Origin: an uncultured Pelagibacteraceae bacterium
GTDB lineage: Bacteria > Pseudomonadota > Alphaproteobacteria > Pelagibacterales > Pelagibacteraceae
DNA length: 64,000 nucleotides
Assembly: GCA_902609685.1 (NCBI GenBank)
Contig: CACLSR010000002.1
Span: 235,170-299,169 of the forward strand
Direction of reading: 5' to 3'
Shown here piece after piece: positions 38,705-48,396 of this stretch. The translations under genes were made by a program, and so were the position numbers. The notes beneath the pieces are model-generated. The model worked only from the letters and a program-made list of their open reading frames with translations, was not told the DNA's origin and ran no database searches. The number at the start of each line of letters is the position of its first letter. Positions within the stretch are counted from its first letter, which is position 1.

Positions 38705-40165
38705 ATGACAATTAATTTTAAGGTACCAGAAATAAAAGAGCTTCAACCAAGACTATTGGTTATGGGAATAGGTGGAGCGGGAGGAAATGCGATAAATGAA
38801 ATGATTGATAATGGAATGCAAGGTGTTGAATTTATTGCAGTTAATACTGATGCTCAAGATTTAAAACATAGCAAAGCAAAATCTAAAATTCAAATTGGTT
38901 TGAATTTAACAAAAGGTTTAGGAGCTGGAGCAAAACTTGATATTGGTCAAGCTGCTGCTGACGAGTCTTTAAATGATATAGTAAATATTCTGCAAGGTGC
39001 AAATATGGTTTTCATAGCTGCTGGAATGGGCGGTGGAACAGGTACGGGTGCTGCACATGTTATTGCAAGGGCTGCTAAGGAATTAAACATTTTAACAGTT
39101 GGAGTGGTTACATTACCATTTTTATATGAAGGTCCCTCAAGAATGAGAAGAGCTCAACAAGGTTTGGAGGAACTAAGAAGACATGTTGATACGATTATAG
39201 TAATCCCAAATCAAAATTTGTTTAAGATAGCTAATGAGCAAACCACATTTGAGGAGTCATTTAATCTTTCAAATAATGTATTAATGCATGGTGTTCAGAG
39301 TATCACTGACTTGATGGTTAGACCGGGATTGATCAATCTTGATTTTGCCGATGTAGAGTCTGTTATGGCTTCAATGGGTAAAGCTATGATGGGAACTGGT
39401 GAGGCTGAGGGAGAAGGAAGAGCTATGAAAGCAGCTGAGATGGCTATTAGTAATCCTTTAATTGATGATTATACATTAAAAGGAGCAAAAGGATTATTAG
39501 TTAATATTACTGGTGGTAAAGATCTTAAATTATTTGAAGTCGATGAAGCAGTTAATAAGGTTAGAGCGGAAGTAGATCCTGAGGCTGAATTAATTATTGG
39601 CGCTATCACAGATCCAGAACTTGATGGAAAAATGAGAGTTTCAATTGTAGCTACATCTTTAGATGGTCAACAACCAGAAACAAAATCAGTTATTAATATG
39701 GTTCATCGAATTCAAAATCGAAATCCTGGTTATTCTGATTTTGGAACAACCGCAGGTACAACTTCTTTTAATTTCCAGAATACAAACTCCAACCCTATTT
39801 CAGATGGTGCAACTGCACTTAAACTTGAAAATGAGATAGTATCAGAGAGTATTCAGAGTCAATCAGTTGATGAAGTAAACAATCAGTATCATGAGGAATT
39901 GCTAAAAAATCAAGAAGCTGAAAATATTGTAGAAAACATTTCAGAGGATAATGACACTTCTTTTTCACAAGAAGCATTAAGCTCGTCTAATACTGAAGAG
40001 TCTTCAAATGATTTAAAGGAATTTGGTGTGGATACAGATGAACCAGATTTATTTAATACAGAAAATCAAGCTTCAACATCTGAAGATTTGCTTGGATCAT
40101 CAGATGAAGATCAAGAAGAGGATGATTTAGAAATACCCGCATTTTTACGAAGACAAAAAAATTAA
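38705..40165 (+). CDS. ftsZ: Cell division protein FtsZ (displaced to second gene of the dcw cluster)
   Basis: FtsZ is the tubulin-like GTPase that forms the division ring. The ATG at 38705 follows a strong GGGGG Shine-Dalgarno-like run at 8-nt spacing and gives 486 residues; the frame extends upstream to 38666 inside mraZ, which is unlikely to be used. The GTPase core (about 15-325) has [14 protein letters not shown], the tubulin signature [18 protein letters not shown], and the T7 loop region. An acidic Ser/Asn/Glu-rich linker of about 140 residues follows. The conserved C-terminal peptide [13 protein letters not shown], which normally binds FtsA subdomain 2B, is intact. The usual position after ftsA is empty. 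Confidence 0.98.
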   Translation: MTINFKVPEIKELQPRLLVMGIGGAGGNAINEMIDNGMQGVEFIAVNTDAQDLKHSKAKSKIQIGLNLTKGLGAGAKLDIGQAAADESLNDIVNILQGANMVFIAAGMGGGTGTGAAHVIARAAKELNILTVGVVTLPFLYEGPSRMRRAQQGLEELRRHVDTIIVIPNQNLFKIANEQTTFEESFNLSNNVLMHGVQSITDLMVRPGLINLDFADVESVMASMGKAMMGTGEAEGEGRAMKAAEMAISNPLIDDYTLKGAKGLLVNITGGKDLKLFEVDEAVNKVRAEVDPEAELIIGAITDPELDGKMRVSIVATSLDGQQPETKSVINMVHRIQNRNPGYSDFGTTAGTTSFNFQNTNSNPISDGATALKLENEIVSESIQSQSVDEVNNQYHEELLKNQEAENIVENISEDNDTSFSQEALSSSNTEESSNDLKEFGVDTDEPDLFNTENQASTSEDLLGSSDEDQEEDDLEIPAFLRRQKN

Positions 40166-40183
40166 TGGTCTTCGAAAAAATAA

Positions 40184-41194
40184 ATGGAAGCCACCATGGT
40201 ATCGGATGCTCCAAAACATTATCCGGTATTGCTTAATGAAATAATTAGCATTATTACCCCTCAACATGGTGGCACATTTATTGATTGTACTTTTGGTCAA
40301 GGTGGTTACACCAAAAAAATTTTAAGTTATAAAGACACCCAAGTAATTGCAATTGATAGAGATATAGAAAGTAAAAAAATTGCGGATAAAATTTCTGAAA
40401 AGTTCCGAGACAGATTTATTTTCAAACATAAAAAGTTTAGTCAATTAAACAATCTCAAACTTAAAAATGAAAAAATCAGAGGGATACTCTTAGATTTAGG
40501 TTATTCTTTTACTCAAATCAAAGATCCAAAAAAAGGTTTATCATTTAATTCTGTTGGAGATCTAAATATGCAGATGGGTTTAAATAATTTTTCTGCAAGT
40601 GATGCAATAAATAATTTGGATGTTTATGAACTAGAGAAAATCTTTAAATTTTTTGGTGAAGAACTAGAAGCCAAAAGAATTGCTTTTAATATTGTTAAAG
40701 AAAGAAAGACAAAAAAAATTGATACAAAAAAATTAGTCGAATTGATAGAAAAATCAAAAAAAAGAAAAAGTTTTAAGACAAACAACTCCACAAAAACTTT
40801 TCAAGCTCTTAGAATTTTTGTCAATAAAGAAATTAGTGAATTAATATATGGTTTAATTGCAGCTACAAAAGTATTAAAAAAAGATGGTATATTGGCAGTT
40901 GTAACTTTCCATTCACTAGAGGATAAAATCGTAAAATATTTTTTTAAAAGTTTATCTGAAAAAAAAAGTATATCTCGGTATATGCCAAATATAAATCAAA
41001 CTGAAACATTATTTAGGATGGTTGAAAAAAAACCAATAACACCATCGGGTAAAGAATTAAGAGAAAATACTCCATCAAGATCAGCAAAACTCAGATACGT
41101 AATAAAGAAAAATGATTTTTATAATTTTGAGACAGATATAGTTAAAAAATTTAAAACACTTTTAGATATTGAGAATTTTGGTGAAAAATTATGA
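40184..41194 (+). CDS. rsmH: 16S rRNA (cytosine-1402-N4)-methyltransferase RsmH
   Basis: RsmH methylates C1402 in the ribosomal decoding centre. The 336 residues have HYPVLLNEI at the N-terminus, the SAM-binding [16 protein letters not shown], the family block [31 protein letters not shown], and the C-terminal [16 protein letters not shown] second ATG at 40196 has a GGAAG run 5 nt upstream and may be the true start; the ATG at 40184 lacks one. It is separated from mraZ by ftsZ and overlaps ftsL by 4 nt (ATGA). Confidence 0.95.
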   Translation: MEATMVSDAPKHYPVLLNEIISIITPQHGGTFIDCTFGQGGYTKKILSYKDTQVIAIDRDIESKKIADKISEKFRDRFIFKHKKFSQLNNLKLKNEKIRGILLDLGYSFTQIKDPKKGLSFNSVGDLNMQMGLNNFSASDAINNLDVYELEKIFKFFGEELEAKRIAFNIVKERKTKKIDTKKLVELIEKSKKRKSFKTNNSTKTFQALRIFVNKEISELIYGLIAATKVLKKDGILAVVTFHSLEDKIVKYFFKSLSEKKSISRYMPNINQTETLFRMVEKKPITPSGKELRENTPSRSAKLRYVIKKNDFYNFETDIVKKFKTLLDIENFGEKL

Positions 41195-41499
41195 AAAAAT
41201 TTTTTGTTACATTCTTTGTATTTTCTTTAATTTTCTCAACGGCAATAGTTAAAAATTCAACAAAAAGGATTGATGATGAAATATTTGTCTTAAAAGAAAA
41301 CATCAGAGATTTAAAAAAAAATTTTGAAAATACTAGATTGGAATTTGATTATTTGAGTTCTACTGAAAAATTACTTCAGTTACAAAATCTTTACTTTGAC
41401 AATGAATTAATAAAATTTGATATCCAGGAAATTCAAACAATTACCAGAAAAAATAATGAAATCGAAATAGGTCAATTAAGTTTTAATAAAAATGAGTAA
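41191..41499 (+). CDS. ftsL: Cell division protein FtsL-like
   Basis: FtsL is a short bitopic protein that joins FtsB and FtsQ and activates the FtsW-FtsI synthase. The 102-residue product has one N-terminal membrane segment ([17 protein letters not shown]), a periplasmic coiled coil ([20 protein letters not shown]), and a segment [20 protein letters not shown] like the alphaproteobacterial FtsL core. It overlaps rsmH by 4 nt and ftsI by 8 nt, exactly the expected position. Identification relies on position, size and topology because FtsL sequences diverge fast. Confidence 0.82.
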   Translation: MKKFFVTFFVFSLIFSTAIVKNSTKRIDDEIFVLKENIRDLKKNFENTRLEFDYLSSTEKLLQLQNLYFDNELIKFDIQEIQTITRKNNEIEIGQLSFNKNE

Positions 41500-43183
41500 T
41501 AAAAATTCACAAATTATTTTACAGGATAATCGTAATGATTTTTCTTTTAAAAAAAATAAGTCTAACATTAATATTTCATTTAATAGGGTTTCATTTATTT
41601 TTTTTATCTTTTTTATAATTTTTATAATTTTTTCTATACACTTAGTGCATCTTGGCTCAAGAGATTCTATAAAAGAAAAAAATGAAAATTTGACTAGTAC
41701 TTCCAATAAACTTTATAGAGCAGATATAATTGATAGAAATGGAAAATACCTAAGTAAGACAGTAAGCTCAATTGATATTGGCATAAGCACTAGAAAAGTT
41801 ATTGATCAAAAAAAGTTATTAATAAATCTAAAATATATTTTTCCCAATAAAGATTTTGTCAAAATTCAAAATCAATTGAAAAATAAAAAATTTTTTTACT
41901 TAGAAAAAAAAATATCTGAAGAAAATTATGAAAAGGTAATGAAACTGGGTGACAAATCAATTCAACCTGAGGAAAAATTAACAAGAATTTATCCTGAAAA
42001 AAACTTATTTAGTCATATTCTTGGTCAAATTGATAATGATAATAATGGAGTCTCAGGTCTGGAAAAATCATTAGACAAAATTTTAAGAAATAGTAAAGAA
42101 CCTATTCAATTAACAGTAGATAAAGACCTACAATTTTTAATTAGAGAAGAGTTAATTAAATTCAACAAAATTTTTAATACTATTGGCAGTGCTGCAATTT
42201 TGATGGATGTAAATAATGGTGAAATACTATCTTTAGTTTCTCTTCCTGATTTTGATCCAAATCAGAGAGAGAAAATCTCAGACTCAAATTATATAAATAG
42301 GGTTACTAAAGGTGTCTATGAATTTGGATCTGTATTTAAAACCTTTACATTAGCTGCTGCTCTTGATGAAAAAATTATTACTGCTGAAACAGAGTATGTT
42401 GATTTGCCAAAATCTCTTATGTGTGCAGGATTTCCGATAAGAGAATACGACAAAAAAATCCCATCCAATCTTACTGCTGAACAAATATTAGTTCGTTCTG
42501 GTAATATAGGCTCAGTTAGAATTGTTCAGCAAGTGGGCGAAGAAAAATTTAAGTCATTTTTATCAAAGATTGGTATTTTAGAAAAAATTGACTTTGATAT
42601 TGAGGAAGTAGGAAAACCAATACAATTCAATTGGGGAAAATGTCCACTTGCTACAGCATCATTTGGTCATGGCATTACAACTACATTGCTTCAATTAGCA
42701 AAAGCTTATTCTATTGTTGTTAATGGGGGTTATCAAATAAAACCAAAGTTGGTCAAAAATAACAACAATGAAAAAAAAGAAAAAATTTTAAATCAAGACT
42801 TATCTAGAGAAATTTTACCAATCTTGCGAAAAATTGTTTCAACAAAAGATGGAACCGCATCACTAGCGAATGTAAATGGATATGAAATTGGTGGCAAAAC
42901 AGGAACAGCCGAAAAAAGTGCGGATGGAGAGTATTCAAATAAGAAGATTAATTCTTTTGTGTCAGTATTTCCAACATCTAAACCAAAATTTGTTTTAGCT
43001 GTTATGCTGGATGAACCAAAAATAAACGAAAACTATATTTATCATTATAGAGATGGATCAAACATAAAGTATAAAGGGACACCTTTTAATACTGCTGGAT
43101 GGACAACAGTTGAAACTACGGGTCAAATTGTAGAAAAAATTGGGCCTATTTTAGCCACAAAATATAGTGAATTTAATTTCTAA
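41492..43183 (+). CDS. ftsI: Septal peptidoglycan transpeptidase FtsI (PBP3)
   Basis: FtsI crosslinks septal peptidoglycan with FtsW. The 563 residues have one N-terminal transmembrane helix (about 30-52, very Phe/Ile-rich), a pedestal domain with the RADIIDRNGK-type motif (YRADIIDRNGKYLS), and a transpeptidase domain. The latter contains the catalytic SVFK (near residue 280, FGSVFKTFTLAAA), SGN (near 334) and KTGTAEK (near 468). The stop is followed without a gap by murEF. The protein is complete and typical in length. Confidence 0.96.
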   Translation: MSNKNSQIILQDNRNDFSFKKNKSNINISFNRVSFIFFIFFIIFIIFSIHLVHLGSRDSIKEKNENLTSTSNKLYRADIIDRNGKYLSKTVSSIDIGISTRKVIDQKKLLINLKYIFPNKDFVKIQNQLKNKKFFYLEKKISEENYEKVMKLGDKSIQPEEKLTRIYPEKNLFSHILGQIDNDNNGVSGLEKSLDKILRNSKEPIQLTVDKDLQFLIREELIKFNKIFNTIGSAAILMDVNNGEILSLVSLPDFDPNQREKISDSNYINRVTKGVYEFGSVFKTFTLAAALDEKIITAETEYVDLPKSLMCAGFPIREYDKKIPSNLTAEQILVRSGNIGSVRIVQQVGEEKFKSFLSKIGILEKIDFDIEEVGKPIQFNWGKCPLATASFGHGITTTLLQLAKAYSIVVNGGYQIKPKLVKNNNNEKKEKILNQDLSREILPILRKIVSTKDGTASLANVNGYEIGGKTGTAEKSADGEYSNKKINSFVSVFPTSKPKFVLAVMLDEPKINENYIYHYRDGSNIKYKGTPFNTAGWTTVETTGQIVEKIGPILATKYSEFNF

Positions 43184-46027
43184 ATGTTACTTAAAGATTA
43201 TTTCCCAAATATTGGAAAAAAATTTGAAAAGACTTTTTTTTCTGACATCTGTTTTGAGAGTTCAAAAGTAAAAAAAGATAATGTCTTTTTTGCGATTAAA
43301 GGCACAAATATTGATGGAAATAATTTCATATTAGATGCAATAAATAAAGGCTCAAAAATTATTGTAACTGAAAAAAAAATAACAAAATTTCCAAATGGAG
43401 TATTAATTATTCATTCAAAAAATGTGAGAAAATTATTAGCTGAAGTTTCATTTAAAATTTATAATAAAAAACCATCAAATTTAATAGCTATTACAGGAAC
43501 CAATGGAAAGTCTTCCGTAGCTGATTTTTATTATCAAATATTAAAATTAAATAAAAGAAAAGTTGCATCAATTGGAACTTTGGGTGTTAAATCAAACAAC
43601 AAATATATCAATTTATCCAATACAACCATCGACCCAATTCAATTGGGGAAGATATTAAATTATCTTAAAAATCAGAAAGTAGATGATGTAATTTTGGAAG
43701 CTTCAAGTCATGGTTTAAGTCAAAATAGGTTAGATGGTTTAAAATTTAATTCAGGAATATTTACAAATTTTTCTCAAGATCATTTAGATTATCATAAAAA
43801 TTTAAAAGATTATTTAATCGCAAAACTTTATCTTTTTGAGAAACTTTTATCTATTAAAGGTAATGTAATTGCTGATGAAAAAATACCTGAATTTAGAAAC
43901 ATAAAAAAAATTGCATTAAAGAGAAATTTAAAGATTTATTCTATAAATAATCCAAAAAATTATTTTAAAATTTTATCTCATTATTTTGTAGGTGAGAAGC
44001 AAATGTTAATAATCAAATATAAAAACTTAATCAAAAATATTGAGCTCAATCTTATAGGTAAAGTACAACTCAAGAACATAATGATGGCAATTATAGCTGC
44101 TCAAAAAAGTAATCTAAATTTAAATAAAATTTTGGCAGTTATTCCAAAAATAAGATCTGTTGAGGGAAGACTAGAAAAAATTGGCAATATCAAAAATAAA
44201 TCTAAAGTTATCTTGGATTACGCACACACACCAGATGCATTAAAAATATCTCTTCTTTCACTAAGAGAGCAATTTCCTGATAAAAAAATTGTTCTTTTGT
44301 TTGGTTGTGGTGGAAATAGAGATCAAAATAAAAGATCAAAAATGGGTAAAATTGCTTCATTATATGCTGATCAAATATATTTGACAGATGACAATCCTAG
44401 ACTAGAAAATCCTAATAAAATTAGAAAAGATATTAAAAGAGGGATAAATAGTAAAAAAATATCAGAAATTTCTGATAGAGCAAAGGCGATTTCTGAAGCG
44501 GTTAAAAATTTAACTACAGGCAATATCTTATTAGTTGCTGGCAAGGGTCATGAAAAAATTCAAGAAATCGGAAATCGTAAAATTTATTTTTCAGATAAAA
44601 AAATAATTTTAAACGCAATTAAATTAAAAAATTTGAATTTATCAAATAATTTGAAATTAAATCTTATCAAAGAGTCATCTGGTGATAAAAAATTAAATAC
44701 AAATTTAACTCTGGGACAAGCTAGAATTAATTCAAAAGAAGTTAAAAAAAATGACATTTTTTTCGCTATACGAGGTAGGAAAAATGATGGAAATAAGTTT
44801 GTAGAAGAGGCTCTGAAGAAAAAAGCTTCAATAGTAGTCGTAAATAAAATTAAAAAAAAATTAGATTATAAAAAGCAAATAAAAGTAATAGACTCATTGA
44901 AATTTTTGACCGAAACATCAACTATTTTCAGAGAGAATATAGATGCAAAGATAATTGCAATAACAGGGAGCTGTGGAAAAACTACACTTAAGGAATTATT
45001 AGGTAAAACTTTAAAAAAAATTTCTAAAATAACTATTTCCCCAAAATCTTTTAATAACAAATATGGGGTTCCATTAAGCCTTTTTAATTTGAGTAAGAAC
45101 GATAATTATGGAGTTTTGGAAGTCGGCATGGATAAAAAAGGGGAAATTGATTATTTATCAAAAATTATCAAACCAGACATAAGCGTTATAACTAATATAA
45201 ATTACGCTCATGCTAAAAATTTTAAGAATATAAAAGATATTGCACTTGCAAAATCTGAAATAATTTCAAATACGAAACCAAATGGTTTTGTGATTTTAAA
45301 TGCGGATGATAATTTTTTTAGATTACATCAAAAAATAGCTACCAAAAACAATATTAATACAATTTCATTTGGGATCAAAAATCATAAATCTGATGTGAAG
45401 TTAATTAATATTATTAAGATTAATAATAATTTTAAAATAAATATCAAAGCTAAAGATTTAAACAAAAGTTTTGTGATTCCTAATAATTTTCAAAATAATA
45501 TTTATAATATTTTAGCTGCTTTGGCGGTAATGAGTATTAATATTGATATTACAAAATTAGATAAAAAAGTTTTTTTTAATTTTACAACTCCCCAAGGGAG
45601 AGGAGATTTGTCAAGAATAAAAATAAATAAAAAAAATATAAACCTGATAGATGAAAGTTATAATTCAAATCCTTTATCCCTTAAATCTGCGATATTAAAT
45701 TATGATAAAGTAAAGAGCAAAAAATTCAAAAAGTATCTCTTACTTGGTGATATGTTAGAACTTGGAACACATTCCAAAAAACTTCACCAGTCGATTGTTC
45801 CAATAATTAATAAAACAAAAATTGATAAAATTTTCTTAAAGGGAAACCATATAAGTCCAATATTCAAAAAGATTGTAAAATCAAAAAGAGGTAAAGTTTT
45901 TAGAACCAACTCTCAAATGATTAAATTTATTAAAAATGATTTGAATAATAACGATTATTTAATGGTTAAAGCCTCAAATGCGACAGGTTTTAATAAGATG
46001 ATAAATGATTTAAAAGGAATTAAGTAG
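43184..46027 (+). CDS. MurE-MurF fusion ligase
   Basis: One 947-residue frame combines two consecutive peptidoglycan ligases. Residues about 1-485 are MurE, with ATP-binding ITGTNGKSSVADFYYQIL near 104, DYAHTPDALKISLLSL, and the DNPR element (LTDDNPRLENPNK near 402) that marks meso-diaminopimelate specificity. Residues about 500-947 are MurF, which adds D-Ala-D-Ala: RINSKEVKKNDIFFAIRG, ITGSCGKTTLKELLGKTL near 592, and LIDESYNSNPLSLKSAI. The junction is a short linker rich in Leu, Asn and Lys, with no stop or new start. It sits between ftsI and mraY with no intergenic bases. Confidence 0.95.
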   Translation: MLLKDYFPNIGKKFEKTFFSDICFESSKVKKDNVFFAIKGTNIDGNNFILDAINKGSKIIVTEKKITKFPNGVLIIHSKNVRKLLAEVSFKIYNKKPSNLIAITGTNGKSSVADFYYQILKLNKRKVASIGTLGVKSNNKYINLSNTTIDPIQLGKILNYLKNQKVDDVILEASSHGLSQNRLDGLKFNSGIFTNFSQDHLDYHKNLKDYLIAKLYLFEKLLSIKGNVIADEKIPEFRNIKKIALKRNLKIYSINNPKNYFKILSHYFVGEKQMLIIKYKNLIKNIELNLIGKVQLKNIMMAIIAAQKSNLNLNKILAVIPKIRSVEGRLEKIGNIKNKSKVILDYAHTPDALKISLLSLREQFPDKKIVLLFGCGGNRDQNKRSKMGKIASLYADQIYLTDDNPRLENPNKIRKDIKRGINSKKISEISDRAKAISEAVKNLTTGNILLVAGKGHEKIQEIGNRKIYFSDKKIILNAIKLKNLNLSNNLKLNLIKESSGDKKLNTNLTLGQARINSKEVKKNDIFFAIRGRKNDGNKFVEEALKKKASIVVVNKIKKKLDYKKQIKVIDSLKFLTETSTIFRENIDAKIIAITGSCGKTTLKELLGKTLKKISKITISPKSFNNKYGVPLSLFNLSKNDNYGVLEVGMDKKGEIDYLSKIIKPDISVITNINYAHAKNFKNIKDIALAKSEIISNTKPNGFVILNADDNFFRLHQKIATKNNINTISFGIKNHKSDVKLINIIKINNNFKINIKAKDLNKSFVIPNNFQNNIYNILAALAVMSINIDITKLDKKVFFNFTTPQGRGDLSRIKINKKNINLIDESYNSNPLSLKSAILNYDKVKSKKFKKYLLLGDMLELGTHSKKLHQSIVPIINKTKIDKIFLKGNHISPIFKKIVKSKRGKVFRTNSQMIKFIKNDLNNNDYLMVKASNATGFNKMINDLKGIK

Positions 46028-47113
46028 ATGCTTTATCAATTTTTATTAAACTATGTAGATACGTTTGGATTTTTGAATGTTTTTAAATACTTAACTTTCA
46101 GAACTGGTTTATCTGTTTTTACATCACTCATAATAGTTTTAATAATTGGAGGGCCGTTTATAAAATTCTTCTCAAATCAAAAAATTTTAAATCCGATAAG
46201 AGATGACGGGCCTGAAGATCATATAATTAAAAAAATTGGCACACCAACAATGGGTGGATTGATTATTCTATTAGGTTTACTCACATCAGTAATTTTGTGG
46301 GCAGACTTATCAAATATTAATATTTTGTTTTGTGTGTACGTAGCTGTTTCATTTGGACTTTTAGGAGCATTTGATGATTATAAAAAGATTAAGTATAGCA
46401 ACTCTTCAGGAATTTCATCTAAATTTAAAATAATTTTACAAATTGTATTATCAATTATTGGTGTTGTTATTTATGTAAATTTTATAGATTACCAAAATAT
46501 AACTAATTTATATTTTCCATTTTTTAAAAACTTAATCATTAATCTTGGTTGGTTTTTTATTCCTTTTGCAATATTTGTAATTATTGGTTCATCTAATGCT
46601 GTAAATTTGACAGATGGTTTAGATGGTTTGGCAACTGTTCCAGTAATTTTGGTGGCAGCATGCTTTGCATTTATTAGTTATGTAACTGGTAATATTGTAT
46701 TTTCAGATTATCTTCAAATCCCTTACATAGAGGGAACCGGAGAGGTGGCAATATTTTGTGGAGCTATAATAGGTTCATGTCTTGGATTTTTATGGTTTAA
46801 CGCACCTCCAGCTAAAATTTTTATGGGTGATACTGGTTCATTGTCTTTAGGAGGTTCTCTAGGAGCTATTGGAATAATTACAAAACATGAAATAGTTTTA
46901 GCAATCACCGGAGGCCTTTTTGTATTGGAAGCGGTATCTGTAATGGTCCAAGTTATTTCATTTAAACTTACTGGAAAAAGAATTTTTAAGATGGCTCCTA
47001 TCCACCATCACTTTGAGAAAAAAGGTTGGCCAGAGTCGACTGTTGTAATAAGGTTTTGGATCATTTCTATAATTCTTGCAATGATAGGATTAGCTACTTT
47101 AAAATTGAGATGA
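46028..47113 (+). CDS. mraY: Phospho-N-acetylmuramoyl-pentapeptide-transferase MraY
   Basis: MraY transfers phospho-MurNAc-pentapeptide to undecaprenyl phosphate to form lipid I in the inner membrane. The 361 residues show about ten hydrophobic helices and the family motifs GTPTMGG, GAFDDYKKI (Asp-Asp pair), SNAVNLTDGLDGLA, FMGDTGSLSLGG, and the cytoplasmic MAPIHHHFEKKGWPE with the HHH element. It begins immediately after murEF and its stop overlaps the murD start (ATGA). Confidence 0.98.
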   Translation: MLYQFLLNYVDTFGFLNVFKYLTFRTGLSVFTSLIIVLIIGGPFIKFFSNQKILNPIRDDGPEDHIIKKIGTPTMGGLIILLGLLTSVILWADLSNINILFCVYVAVSFGLLGAFDDYKKIKYSNSSGISSKFKIILQIVLSIIGVVIYVNFIDYQNITNLYFPFFKNLIINLGWFFIPFAIFVIIGSSNAVNLTDGLDGLATVPVILVAACFAFISYVTGNIVFSDYLQIPYIEGTGEVAIFCGAIIGSCLGFLWFNAPPAKIFMGDTGSLSLGGSLGAIGIITKHEIVLAITGGLFVLEAVSVMVQVISFKLTGKRIFKMAPIHHHFEKKGWPESTVVIRFWIISIILAMIGLATLKLR

Positions 47114-48396
47114 AAAAAAAAATTGAAAATATTTTTTTGAAAAAAAAAATATTAATCTATGGTCTTGGAAAAAGTGGAATATCATCTTTTAGATTTTTAA
47201 GAAACAAAGCTGATATTTATCTATTTGATGATTTAAAAAACACACATTCAAAACAAATTTCTAAATTAAAATTATTAAAAATAAAATTTGATATAATCAT
47301 TATCAGCCCTGGTATCAATATTTTCAATTGTAAATTATCTAAATTTCTAAAACTTAATAAAAAAAAAATTTATACAGATTTAGATGTATTTTTTACTTTT
47401 TTTAAAAATAAATACATTACTATTACAGGTACCAATGGAAAATCTACTACTGCTAAAATTTTATATGAAGTTTTAAAAGATCAAAAAAAAGATGTGAGAC
47501 TTATCGGAAACATTGGTAACCCTCCATTAAATGAAAAAAAAATATCAAAAAATACAATTTTTGTGATAGAGGTATCTTCTTACCAGCTAGAATACAGCCA
47601 ATTATTTACTTCAAAATATTCAATAATCTTAAATATTAAACCTGATCATCTTGAAAGACATAAAACTCTTCAAAATTATGTTGATGCAAAATTTAAACTT
47701 TTAGATTCTCAATCCAAAAGTTGTTTAGCATTTGTAAAAAGCGATGACTTACTAATTTCGAGAAAATTAAAAACTAAAAAATTTAATTGTAAAATTATTA
47801 AAGTAAATACAAAAAAAAATTACAATGATTTTCTAGAAGTTGAAAATAAATATTTTTTAACTGAGTCAAATAGAGAAAATCTATCTTTTATTATAGAATT
47901 GGCAAAAAAATTAAAACTAAAAAACTATCTTTTACAAAAAACGATAAAAAATTTTAAGGGTTTGAAATATCGCCAACAAATTATTCTTCAAAAGAAAAAT
48001 CTCACGATTATAAATGACTCAAAATCTACTAGTTTCTCATCTTCTGTCGGAATGTTTAAAAAAGCCTCCAATATATTATGGTTATTAGGTGGTATTTATA
48101 AAAAAGGTGACAAATTAGAATTAAAAAAAAAAGATTTAAGGAATGTTACCGCTTTTATTTATGGAGAAAATAAAAATCTTTTTATCAAACAGCTTAGAAG
48201 TAAAGTAAAATTTCAAAATTATAAAAGTTTAGAAGACGCAGTGAAAAACGTTTTTTCTATAATCAAAACAAAAAGATCTATTCAATATACGATATTATTT
48301 AGCCCTTGTGCGGCGTCGTTTGATAGTTTTAAAAATTTTGAAGAACGAGGTTTATATTTTAATCGATTAGTAAAAAGATTTATGTATGGAAATTAA
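47110..48396 (+). CDS. murD: UDP-N-acetylmuramoylalanine-D-glutamate ligase MurD
   Basis: MurD adds D-glutamate to UDP-MurNAc-L-Ala. The ATG at 47110 overlaps the mraY stop as ATGA and yields 428 residues, with ILIYGLGKSGISSFRFL beginning near residue 13. The frame extends upstream to 47026 inside mraY, but that part has no MurD similarity. Motifs are ITGTNGKSTTAKIL (ATP site, near residue 105), IEVSSYQLEY, LNIKPDHLERH and INDSKSTS. The sequence is Lys- and Ile-rich and divergent but all ligase motifs are present. Confidence 0.95.
   Translation: MKKKIENIFLKKKILIYGLGKSGISSFRFLRNKADIYLFDDLKNTHSKQISKLKLLKIKFDIIIISPGINIFNCKLSKFLKLNKKKIYTDLDVFFTFFKNKYITITGTNGKSTTAKILYEVLKDQKKDVRLIGNIGNPPLNEKKISKNTIFVIEVSSYQLEYSQLFTSKYSIILNIKPDHLERHKTLQNYVDAKFKLLDSQSKSCLAFVKSDDLLISRKLKTKKFNCKIIKVNTKKNYNDFLEVENKYFLTESNRENLSFIIELAKKLKLKNYLLQKTIKNFKGLKYRQQIILQKKNLTIINDSKSTSFSSSVGMFKKASNILWLLGGIYKKGDKLELKKKDLRNVTAFIYGENKNLFIKQLRSKVKFQNYKSLEDAVKNVFSIIKTKRSIQYTILFSPCAASFDSFKNFEERGLYFNRLVKRFMYGN

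Noticed and set aside
47026..47109. Upstream extension of murD inside mraY
   Set aside because: It has no MurD similarity, and an ATGA overlap start at 47110 fits the neighbours' pattern.
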